Positions 9,217 through 18,100 of a DNA stretch of 64,000 nt are shown piece after piece (position 1 is the first letter of the stretch; each line of letters begins with the position of its first letter). Below the pieces are notes generated by a model. That model was not told the origin of the DNA and searched no databases. It worked only from the letters and a program-made list of their open reading frames with translations. A program made the position numbers and the translations under genes. The stretch covers positions 205,403-269,402 of the forward strand of contig NZ_JADPKT010000016.1 of the NCBI RefSeq assembly GCF_023074075.1. Direction: 5' to 3'. Origin of the DNA: Bradyrhizobium sp. 138 (GTDB taxonomy: Bacteria; Pseudomonadota; Alphaproteobacteria; Rhizobiales; Xanthobacteraceae).

Positions 9217-12200
9217 CTACCGTGTCATCTTGATCTGCCGCACCACAGGGATCGTCGGCAGCGAGCCGGTGTGCTCGGCTTCGTCCTTGGCGTGGGGTGC
9301 GGCTGGTCCGCGGGCGGTGGCGTCGGGGAAACGCTGCTTCATCTCGCGCAGGAAGCCGTCGAGGGTATCGACGCTGGCGGCGAGCTTGGCGATCTCGGCG
9401 AATTCGGCGCTGGAGGCGGCGGCCGGCTTGCTGGCGATGTCGAAGGCGAGACGGTCGGCGCTCTCGCTCATCAGCGGCGCGTATTTCTCGCGGAAGCGCG
9501 ACAGGCCGATCGAGTCGTCGGCGAGCGCATAGCCGACGGCGGCGCGGATGATGTCGCTCTTCTCCACCGCGTTGAGCGGCTTGAAATCGCGAAAACGCTC
9601 GCCGTAATAGAGCTCGATCTGCTCGGCGGATTCGCGCCAGCGCCGTCCCGCCCAGAAGATGTCGGAGCGCAGGCGCAGCACTTCGCGCCCCGAGACGTTG
9701 GAGACGATGTCGAGCGCGAGATCGTGACGGCCGACGTCGCTCTGCGCGCGCGCTTCCAAGAGCAGGCGCTGCTGCCTGAGCTCGCCGGAGAGATCGCTGA
9801 TGCGGCTCGCGCGTAGCGCCGTGATCGCCATGTCGGGCTTGCGGTTGGCGAGATAGATCATGGCAAGGCGCGCGGCGACCTGGGCGCGCGCGGCGCCTTC
9901 GAGGCGGTGATCGACCTGGTATTGCAACAGCTCGGCGGCCTGGTCGAGCAGATCGATCGAGGCGAGACGGTCGGCGAGTCGGCGGATCAGCTCGTCGCCG
10001 CGGCGGCCGATCGGCGTCAGCTCGCGGAACTCGTAGAACATCCCGAGCGCCTCGACCGGCGGCAGTTCGTCACCCTTCGGTCCCAGGAAGATCTGCGTGA
10101 ACAGCTCGGAGGCGAGATCCTGCGCCTGGCGCGAGGCTTCCGCGTTCGGCTGCAGTTTCGTCGCGGTGCGCGCGGCCGTGAGCGCGTCCCGGTAGCGTCC
10201 GTTCTCGGCATATAGCCGCGACAGCATCTGCAGCGTCTTGACTTCGATCGCGTCACCGCGCCAGGTCATCGACAGGGTCTCGAGCTCGCGCAGCGCGTCT
10301 TCCTTGCCGATCTCGTCGCGCTTCTGCCGCAGCGCGACCTCGAGCTGCTTGGCCTCGGCCGCAGCCGGTCGATCGCCCGAGGCGGCCGCGAGCTTGTAGT
10401 CGTCGAGCGCGTCCTTGTCGTGGCCGAGCGCCTCGGCGAGCCGGCCGCGCAGCACCGCGAAGCCGGGCGCCGCCTCGGGCGGAACGCCGACCACTTCGAG
10501 CTCGCTGCGGCGCTTGGAGGCGCCGGCATAGTCCTTGACCTCGAGCGAGGCGCGCATCGCGTCCATCGTCACGATGCGCTGGATGTCGAGCGGCAGCGAG
10601 GCGATGGCGAATTCGACGTTCTTGAATTTCTCGCGCGCGTCCGCCCATTTGCCTTGGCGCGCATAGGCGAGCGCCTTCCAGAGCTGGGAGTCGTGGCTGT
10701 TGCCGATCACGGGATTGGCGAGGTCCTTCAGGCCCTGCGCCGGCCGGCCGATCAGGATGCTGGCGATCGCATGCATGATCAGCGCGGCGCTCTCCTCCTT
10801 GTTGAGCGGATCGCTCAACATCAGTTCGGTCACGGCCTTGGCCTCGTGATACATCGCGCGCGACATGTAGAACTGCGCAAGGTCGAGCCGCGGCAGTGAG
10901 CGCAGCGCCGGCTCGACCGCCGAGATCGCCGTCATCAGCTCGCTCTGGCGCGCCATGAAGTTTTCCGACTGGCCCTTGCGCCAGCCTTCGGGGCTGAACA
11001 CCGGGCGCACCGCGGTCGGCGCCCGCTCGGCCGAGATGTCGACCGGCGACAGCGTCAATCCGCCCTTCTTGCCGAGGATCACCTTGTCGGAGCCGACCTC
11101 GACGCCGACCTCGTCGGAGTTGGGCCGGACCGCGATGCCGTGCGCGGATTCCAGCAGCGAGAGATCGACGAGGTCCTGACGTTTGATGAAGCCGCGCACC
11201 GGCCGCTGCGCGGTGATGACATAGAGCGTGTCGCCGGCATCGGGATCGGTGAGCTTGTGCAAGACGCCCGGATTGGCGAAGGGGATCGCAATGTTGGCGA
11301 GCGCGGGGTCGGTGATGTTGCGCGACATCATCAGCGGCAGCGGCGTCGACGGGATCTTGTCGGCCAGGATCAAAAGCCAATTGGTCTCCTTGCCGACCTC
11401 TTCGCTGGCCAGCGAGTAGACCAGCGGGCGGGTGAGACGGATGCGCAGCGCCTGCCCCTTGTCGAGCGGGACGCGGCCGACCTCGCCGATCATCACCCCG
11501 CCCTTGGTGCGGATCGCCTCGATATCGATCGGCTTCGGTGTGTCGAACACCAGCCACACCGTATCGCCACGGCGGAACGCCGCCGCTGGCGTTGCGACGG
11601 GAATCGGGAACGTCACGCGCAGGCCGTCGCTGTCGCGGCGCGCATCGACGCCGGCGACAGCCGGCTGAGGCGCGGCCTTGGTGGCTTCCTTGACCGGCTC
11701 TTGCGCGGCCTCTTTCGGTGCTTCGGGCGCAGGTTTGGCTGGCGGAGCCGCAGCTTCGACAACAGGCGGCATCGGCTTCGAGGCTTCCTTCGAAGCTTCC
11801 TTCGCCGTTTCCTTGGGCGCGTCCGGCGCGTGCGCTGCCTCAGGCGCCGGTTTCGGCGCTTCGGCGGGCGGCATCGCGGCCGGCGCTTCCGGCTTCACCT
11901 CGGGCTTGACGTCGATCTTGGCTTCGCGCGCGATCGTCTCCGACGTCGGCGGGGCGATCTCGCGATGGGCATCCTTCGGCTTCTCGACCGCAGGCTTGTC
12001 GGGCGCCGCCGCCGGTGCGTGACCGGAAGGCTTCATCTGCGCGATCGCCGCCTCGGGCGTCGCGGCCATCTTGCCCTTGTCGGGCTGGAAGGAGATGTCG
12101 ACGACGTAGTTCTTATCGTCGCGGAACGAATGCACGTCGGAATCGCCGATCAGCGCGATTTCGACATTGGTCTGGTCGATATCGGCCTTCTGCTTGATCG

Positions 12201-12936
12201 AGGCGACGTTCGGCGGCGCTGCGACGACCGCGTCCGCCAGATCGAAATTGAGGTTGGCGTTGAAAGCGAGCGTGAACTTCTGCTCGTTGAGCACGGAGGA
12301 GACGCCGACACCGTCGGGCATCTCGAACACGAAGCGCACGAAGGTCGGCTGCACCGAGGCACGCACGCGGATCTGCGGACGCTTCTTCGCCTCGGCCGCG
12401 GCGCGCTGGGCGCGCAGCGCGCGCTCGGCCACGCGGGCCCGCTCGGCGAGTTCCTTGACCACGTCCATGGGCAGGCTCGGCGGCGGTCCCTTCCAGCCCT
12501 CGGGCAACAGATCGACGAAGGTGCGCTCGCCGGCGTTCATGGTGTTGATGGTGACGCGCCGCGCCAGCGACAGGCGGATGGCGCCGCCGTCAGGGTCGCG
12601 GCGCGCGGAGTTGACGTAATCGGGGGCGCCTTCCGGCACGCGGTCGACGGGGACATCGACGGGCCGGTCGAAGCGGATGATGAGGATGGAGCCCGCAGTC
12701 GTCACCTCGGAGGGAATGTCCTCACCGAGCTTGATGACGAGACGGGCAAAGCCGCCGCCGGCCGAAAAGCTCGCCTCGCCCCTGACGGGATCGCCCGCCC
12801 GGGCGGGCGCACCGAGGCCGATCAGCAGGCAGACCGCCAACACGCTCGCTTTTCGGACATGACGCGACAGCCCCGGCGCCAAAGCGCGGGCTCGCGACCA
12901 CAATCCATCGGCAGCCTCTCGCGCCATTGGCGGCAT
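9217..12936 (-). CDS. Giant exported AMIN-like and TPR protein, function unknown
   Basis: About 1239 residues from ATG 12936 (an in-frame TTG at 12966 is possible). A signal-anchor-like segment near residues 33-48 (ASVLAVCLLIGLGAPA) suggests export. Two beta-rich AMIN-like blocks follow: one around residues 55-290 (FARLVIKLGEDIPSEV, then ILIIRFDRPV) and one around 435-540. They are separated by an Ala/Pro/Lys/Glu-rich linker. The C-terminal half from about residue 680 is helical with TPR-like repeats. AMIN domains bind periplasmic or envelope components in other systems, so an envelope-scaffold role is plausible but unproven. It lies between fliP and a non-flagellar island, and two perfect CtrA-type boxes precede it, which links it to the flagellar or cell-cycle programme. 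Confidence 0.8.
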   Translation of the reverse strand: MPPMAREAADGLWSRARALAPGLSRHVRKASVLAVCLLIGLGAPARAGDPVRGEASFSAGGGFARLVIKLGEDIPSEVTTAGSILIIRFDRPVDVPVDRVPEGAPDYVNSARRDPDGGAIRLSLARRVTINTMNAGERTFVDLLPEGWKGPPPSLPMDVVKELAERARVAERALRAQRAAAEAKKRPQIRVRASVQPTFVRFVFEMPDGVGVSSVLNEQKFTLAFNANLNFDLADAVVAAPPNVASIKQKADIDQTNVEIALIGDSDVHSFRDDKNYVVDISFQPDKGKMAATPEAAIAQMKPSGHAPAAAPDKPAVEKPKDAHREIAPPTSETIAREAKIDVKPEVKPEAPAAMPPAEAPKPAPEAAHAPDAPKETAKEASKEASKPMPPVVEAAAPPAKPAPEAPKEAAQEPVKEATKAAPQPAVAGVDARRDSDGLRVTFPIPVATPAAAFRRGDTVWLVFDTPKPIDIEAIRTKGGVMIGEVGRVPLDKGQALRIRLTRPLVYSLASEEVGKETNWLLILADKIPSTPLPLMMSRNITDPALANIAIPFANPGVLHKLTDPDAGDTLYVITAQRPVRGFIKRQDLVDLSLLESAHGIAVRPNSDEVGVEVGSDKVILGKKGGLTLSPVDISAERAPTAVRPVFSPEGWRKGQSENFMARQSELMTAISAVEPALRSLPRLDLAQFYMSRAMYHEAKAVTELMLSDPLNKEESAALIMHAIASILIGRPAQGLKDLANPVIGNSHDSQLWKALAYARQGKWADAREKFKNVEFAIASLPLDIQRIVTMDAMRASLEVKDYAGASKRRSELEVVGVPPEAAPGFAVLRGRLAEALGHDKDALDDYKLAAASGDRPAAAEAKQLEVALRQKRDEIGKEDALRELETLSMTWRGDAIEVKTLQMLSRLYAENGRYRDALTAARTATKLQPNAEASRQAQDLASELFTQIFLGPKGDELPPVEALGMFYEFRELTPIGRRGDELIRRLADRLASIDLLDQAAELLQYQVDHRLEGAARAQVAARLAMIYLANRKPDMAITALRASRISDLSGELRQQRLLLEARAQSDVGRHDLALDIVSNVSGREVLRLRSDIFWAGRRWRESAEQIELYYGERFRDFKPLNAVEKSDIIRAAVGYALADDSIGLSRFREKYAPLMSESADRLAFDIASKPAAASSAEFAEIAKLAASVDTLDGFLREMKQRFPDATARGPAAPHAKDEAEHTGSLPTIPVVRQIKMTR

Positions 12937-13004
12937 GTCTTCCGGTTCGACGGTCCTCGCCGGCAATGGCGCCGGCCGGTGCCGTCGACTGTAGGACTCG
13001 CCAA

Positions 13005-13019
13005 TTAAGGACTTGTTAA
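13005..13019. promoter_or_regulatory. CtrA-type box, proximal, upstream of AMIN/TPR gene
   Basis: TTAA-GGACTTG-TTAA is a perfect TTAA-N7-TTAA match. It is 68 bases upstream of ATG 12936 (38 from the alternative TTG). A second perfect box lies about 100 bases further upstream. CtrA control is inferred from the motif. Confidence 0.7.
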
Positions 13020-13108
13020 TGCTATATCTTGATTTGCTCTGGGGACAGCACGCCGGGCCGCATCGAGCGTGGGCGGATCCGTCAAGTTTGGATTTGAGAG
13101 GCAGGCGG

Positions 13109-13123
13109 TTAAGAAGTTGTTAA
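13109..13123. promoter_or_regulatory. CtrA-type box, distal, upstream of AMIN/TPR gene
   Basis: TTAA-GAAGTTG-TTAA is a second perfect TTAA-N7-TTAA match, with centre-to-centre spacing of 104 bases from the proximal box. It lies in the gap between the large AMIN/TPR gene and the end of the neighbouring TPR gene, so only the former is downstream of it. Confidence 0.7.
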
Positions 13124-13152
13124 CACCTGCACGACAGCGCTGTCGCGATTGA

Positions 13153-14013
13153 TCAATCGTTCGACGGAACTCCATAGCGAGCAAAGTCCTCGCGAATTCC
13201 AGCGTCGATTCTTCTTGCAGCCGAAATATCGCTATCGCCGCCACCTTTGTCGCCGAGCTTAAGTCTGGCAACCCCGCGACCGTAGAGCGCGCTCGCAAGC
13301 TTGGGGGCGTATCGCAGCGCTGAGTTGTAGTCGTCGATGGCCGCGGAAAGTTGCCCCATTTTCAGATTTATCAGAGCTCGCGAATCATATGTTGCGGCCT
13401 TGTTTGCTTCCGATCGAAGCGCCCTGTCGCAGTCGTCCAGCGCAGCCTGCAAAGCGCCGAGGACGGCTCGGGCCCAACAGCGTCCGCTCCACACCGCCTC
13501 CAGATTTGGATCAAGACGAATTGCCTCATCATAGTCCTGAGCTGCACGCTCGTACGCATTCCTCTTCAGATAGGCTGCCGCACGGTTGGCAAAAGCAGCG
13601 CCATAATTTGGATTCAGCTTGAGCGCCTCCCCAAAAGCGCCAAGGGCCAAATCGTGCGCGCCTGTCCTCAGATAAGCCACGCCAAGATTGTTGAAAGCCT
13701 TGGCATAATTTGGATTGAGCCTGGTCGCTTCAGCGAAGTCCTCGACCGCGCGTTCGTAGTCGCTTTTGGCGCTATAGGCGTTGCCCCTGTTGTTGTGGGC
13801 GACGGCGAAGCCGTTCGCAGTCCCCTCGCCCGCATCGATAAACGCCGTGCAGCCATCAATCCGAGCTTCGGGCGACACCCGATCTGAGCCGTTACACAGT
13901 TCAACATTCTTGAGTGAGCTGCCCTTCTTTGGCTTCTGCGCGAAGCTCGGCGAACCGGACAGCACAACAATGAGAATGAGAATCACCGCCTTGATGACAC
14001 TGGCTCTTGTCAT
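13153..14013 (-). CDS. Exported TPR protein
   Basis: A 286-residue protein from ATG 14013 with a signal peptide (VIKAVILILIVVLSGSPSFA, cleavage after Ala) and five or so TPR units of 34 residues from about residue 62 to 255. Typical repeats are NNRGNAYSAKSDYERAVEDF and NNLGVAYLRTGAHDLALGAF. TPRs mediate protein contacts; no catalytic domain is present, so the role is unknown. It is downstream of, and co-directional with, a FecR-domain gene 94 bases away, and both may belong to the island that includes the FecR/VCBS/RTX protein. It is unrelated in sequence to the giant AMIN/TPR protein apart from the repeat type. Confidence 0.85.
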   Translation of the reverse strand: MTRASVIKAVILILIVVLSGSPSFAQKPKKGSSLKNVELCNGSDRVSPEARIDGCTAFIDAGEGTANGFAVAHNNRGNAYSAKSDYERAVEDFAEATRLNPNYAKAFNNLGVAYLRTGAHDLALGAFGEALKLNPNYGAAFANRAAAYLKRNAYERAAQDYDEAIRLDPNLEAVWSGRCWARAVLGALQAALDDCDRALRSEANKAATYDSRALINLKMGQLSAAIDDYNSALRYAPKLASALYGRGVARLKLGDKGGGDSDISAARRIDAGIREDFARYGVPSND

Positions 14014-14107
14014 TTTCGCACCAGGGGCCAAATTCCGAGGGCTGAACGAAGCGCTAATCCCAGTATCGGCGTTGCGCCGGCATCACCGAGGCTTCTGGCC
14101 GAACTTC

Positions 14108-14758
14108 TCAGCATCCGCGACAGATGTTGAGCCTGCGATTGAGACTTCGATCGGGCTCCGGCGCCGCGACTGCCGGCGGCTTCTTCAGGAGCTTGCTGTT
14201 GCCCTCTTCGATCAAGGTCGAAAATCTCGCTGACCCATCATCCGAAATCTCGATGTGCGGCGTCGTGCCTCGGATCCCGAGCGTGGCGACGGGAGTATCG
14301 ACCTTCATGTCACCCGTCTTGGCGACGCTGCCCGCAACAAAAGTGAACGTTCCCCTGGCGAGATTGAACAAGGTGGCATTGGACTTGCCGTCCGGCTCAT
14401 ACACATAATGATCCAACACCATGCGGGCGTTGCTCGATAGATTGAACGAGCTGCCATCGGTAAAGTTGATGCCGACTCGGCCGTCGGCCCCGGTCAGCAC
14501 TACATCACCAAGGTATACGGAATCACCTGTCTTGGTTCGAGCGGGCTCACTCGAGACATTCGCCTGAACGACCACTGCGCCCGCATGTTCGATCGTGACC
14601 GAGCCCGTTGCCGCCACCACCTTCCCAATCGGTTTCGAAGCCGGGGTAGCGACGGCGGGCCTGGCGGAATCGTTTTGCGCTCGAGTCGCACTCGGCAAGA
14701 AATTAGGGAGCGCCAAAACAAGGCCTGTGGCCAAAGCGGCTATCGTAGGTCTGCGCAT
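14108..14758 (-). CDS. Exported FecR-domain protein ending in NICRGC
   Basis: A 216-residue protein from ATG 14758, which has a purine-rich AAAGGGGGG ribosome-binding region just upstream. It has a signal peptide (TIAALATGLVLALPNFLPSA) and one FecR-like beta domain (VVAATGSVTIEH, then DGRVGINFTDGSSFNLSSNA, LFNLARGTFTFVAGSVAKTG and TPVATLGIRG). FecR domains sense or transmit signals at the envelope, though many isolated copies have no known role. The domain is clearly related to the N-terminal domain of the 1377-residue protein encoded divergently at 15134. The C-terminus ends in LNICRGC, a motif shared with the exported protein at 62676. Confidence 0.85.
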   Translation of the reverse strand: MRRPTIAALATGLVLALPNFLPSATRAQNDSARPAVATPASKPIGKVVAATGSVTIEHAGAVVVQANVSSEPARTKTGDSVYLGDVVLTGADGRVGINFTDGSSFNLSSNARMVLDHYVYEPDGKSNATLFNLARGTFTFVAGSVAKTGDMKVDTPVATLGIRGTTPHIEISDDGSARFSTLIEEGNSKLLKKPPAVAAPEPDRSLNRRLNICRGC

Positions 14759-15133
14759 GATCCCCCCTTTCTGAGAAGATCTTGTCGCTATCGACGGCAC
14801 ATCTTTCGAGCCGTGAAGCGCAGCTGCAATAAATATAATTGTTGTTTAATTTGCTCGACCGCATTAATTAAGCCCATCGTTAGATAAATGCCACTAATTT
14901 GAATACGTCTCTGTTTTAATTTAATCACATTGGCGGGAGGGGCCGGGCGGGAATGGCAGTAAGCGTGACTGTCCCCTGCGAAATGCGTCTCTCCCTAAAG
15001 CAAACTTGATTATTTCGGCGGGCAAGCCTTCGGGCTGCCAGCGCCTCGGATATTCGTCCCTTGGCGAGGGCGCCCCGAGCAAGACCATGGCAGCACGCCG
15101 AGCCTGAATCGATCACCCAGGCGAGGTCGAACC
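14759..15133. other. AT-rich divergent intergenic region
   Basis: 375 bases between the divergent FecR-domain gene and the FecR/VCBS/RTX gene. The part around 14825-14940 is markedly AT-rich (several TTAATT and TTTAAT runs), unlike the flanking flagellar sequence, which fits a promoter region of a transferred island. I could not assign a specific promoter, and no TTAA-N7-TTAA box is present. Confidence 0.5.
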
Positions 15134-18100
15134 ATGTCCATTGCGTCCGGCATCCAAGTTGGTAACGGGACCGCCATTGCCCTGCCCGCCCAAATCATTG
15201 GCCATATCCATAAAGTGATCGGCTGCGGAACGCTCACGCGAGCGAGCGGTGTCGCCACACAGGCGGTCGCTGGCGCGCCTGTCTACCGGGCCGACGTGAT
15301 AGAGACCGATGCCGATGGCCAGATCACGCTTCGCTTCATCGACGGTACCTTGTTCGACATCGCTTGCGGCACTCACGTCGTGCTGAGCGAATTCGTCTTC
15401 GAGGCCGAAGGCATGTCACCGAGGGCCCTGTTCGACGTGACCCGAGGGAGCTTCAGTTTCGTACCAGGCCGGCTGGCAGAAACCGGATCACTTCAGTTGA
15501 ATACGCCCATTGCAGGCATCCGCACCCGGGGCCACGCCGGCGGCTTCGGGATTCTGACGCTTGCAGCACTGACTTTCTCGGCCGCGCAAAATGCCGAAGC
15601 CGCCGATCCGGATGTCACATTTCTGGATGACGACTCCATCACTTACAAGGACCTTGCGCACGGTGCATTTGAGCTCGTGACCAAGGAGCGGATCCCACGA
15701 CACATCATCGTTGAAGATCCCGGCGAGACCATCGTCCTCAAGAAGGTCGGATCCACCATCAGTGTCAACCAGGTCGCAAACACGGCCGCTCGCATGGACG
15801 AGTTGCGCGCCGCTCAGCAGGATGTGCTCGCCAATCTCGCAGACGGGCAAGGGCCACATGGATCGAGCACACCACCCTTTGTCAAATCCCAGCCGCTGCA
15901 GCCGATCAATTTCATTCCGCCCGATGCGCCCGCGCCGCAGAACCTGCTGGCCCCATTGTCGCCATTTGCCATTCCCATTTTCGACCCTGTACCGCCGACG
16001 CTCAACACCGGAGCGGGGCCAATCGAGCTCGATACGGTGGTGTTTGATACATTTACTGCGACGAGCGGAGTTTTCGCCGCCAGCAGCACCACTAGCGGCG
16101 GCACTCTGACCTTTGGTGTCGTAGGGGCGACCGCCGGCGAGACGATCCTCAACGGAGTGACATACGATCTGTCAAAGCCAGGTCCATACGGGACGCTCTA
16201 CGTCAACAGTGCGAGCGGCGCCTACACGTTCGTGCCTGACAGCGTCGCGATCAACGCGCTGAAGTCGCCTACGACCGATGATTTCGTTATCACGGTCTCC
16301 GACGGCTTCAACTCTGCGAGCAAGACGTTCACAATCACCATCAACGGTGTCAACGACGCGGCAATCATCTCCGGGACCACGAGCGGTTCGACCTTCGAGG
16401 CTGGTGGCATCGCCAATGGAACGCCCGGCACGCCGATTGCGACCGGCACCCTCACCGACACCGACGTCGACGATCCGCCCAATACGTTCACCACAGTGAG
16501 TTCGCCAACAGCCAGCGCCGGTGGCTACGGCACCTTCACAATGACGGCGGCCGGCGTGTGGACCTACACCTTGGACAACGGCAACGTCGCTGTGCAGGCG
16601 CTCAATGCTGGCGACACACTCATCGACAGCTTCACGGTGACCACGATCGGAGGCACCGCCCAGGTGGTGACGATCACCATCCACGGAACCAGTGACGCGG
16701 CGATCATCTCCGGTGAGACCACCGGCGCGGTGATCGAGGCTGGCGGCATCGCCAATGCAAACCCTGGCACCGCCACCGCGAGTGGTACGCTCACCGACGC
16801 TGACGTCGACACCCCCGCAAACGCTTTCGCGGAAGTCGGCTCGCCAACGGCGACCGCCGCTGGCTACGGCACCTTCACCATGACGGCAGCGGGGGTCTGG
16901 ACCTACACCCTCGACAATACCAACGGCGCGGTGCAGGCCCTCAATTCCGGCGAGACACTGACCGATACGTTCACAGTCACCACGCTGGACGGAACTGCCC
17001 AAGTGGTCACGATCACCATCCATGGCAGCAACGATGCCGCCGTTATTTCCGGGACCACGGCCGGCTCGGTGACCGAGGCCGGAGGCGTCACCAACGCCAC
17101 ACCCGGTGCGCCGAGCGCAACGGGGACGCTCTTTGCCGCCGACATCGACAATGCGTCCAATGCCTTCACAACAGTGACCTCGCCCACAGCCAGCACCAAC
17201 GGATATGGCGCCTTTACGATAACCGCCGCCGGCGTGTGGACCTACACGCTCGACAACGGCAACGGCGTGGTGCAGGCGCTCAATGTCGGCGGCACACTCT
17301 TCGACAGTTTCGCTGTGACAGCGGTCGACGGCACCCCGCAGGTGGTGACGATCACCATCCATGGCACCAACGACGCAGCCATCATTTCCGGTACCACGAC
17401 CGGCTCCGTGACCGAGGCGGGAACTTTCTCGCCCGGCGTTCCCACCGCGACCGGAGCGCTCACCGATACGGACATCGACAACGCGCCGAACACTTTCACC
17501 GCGGTCTCTTCGCCGGCTGCGAGCGACGGCGGATACGGCACCTACACCATGACGGCGGCCGGCGTCTGGACTTACACCCTCGACAACAACAATAGCGTGG
17601 TTCAGGCGCTCGAGGTCGGCGACACCTTGACCGACACTTTCACGGTAACTGCCATCGATGGCACCACCCAGGCGGTGACCATCGCCATCCATGGCGCCAG
17701 TGACGCAGACCCCAACGATTTTGACAACCTGGCCACCGGATCCGTCGTGATCTCCGATCCACCCAACGTGTATGGGACGCCGGGGAGCGAAACCATCGCG
17801 GGCGGCGGCGACACAGGTCAGATCATCTACGCGGGGGCCAGCAGCGATACCGTCAATGGCACCGGCAAAGCGGACGTTCTCTATGGCGGCTCCGGGAATG
17901 ACACGATCAAAGGCAACGACGGCGACGACGTCATCTACGGGGGCTCGGGCAACGATACGATCAACGGCAACAACGGCGGCGACACCATAACCGGCGGATT
18001 TGGTGCGGACCAACTCACCGGAAGCAATGGCAACGACCGCTTCGCTTATTTGTTCGTGGCCGATTCCAACGCAAGCCAGTTCGACACCATCACCGACTTC

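Noticed and set aside
11140..13008. 622-residue plus-strand frame opposite the AMIN/TPR gene
   Set aside because: Arg/Asp-rich shadow with no domain; the minus strand has a signal peptide and TPRs.
16172..18013. 613-residue minus-strand frame in the adhesin gene
   Set aside because: Repeated pattern mirrors the VCBS repeats of the plus strand; a shadow.
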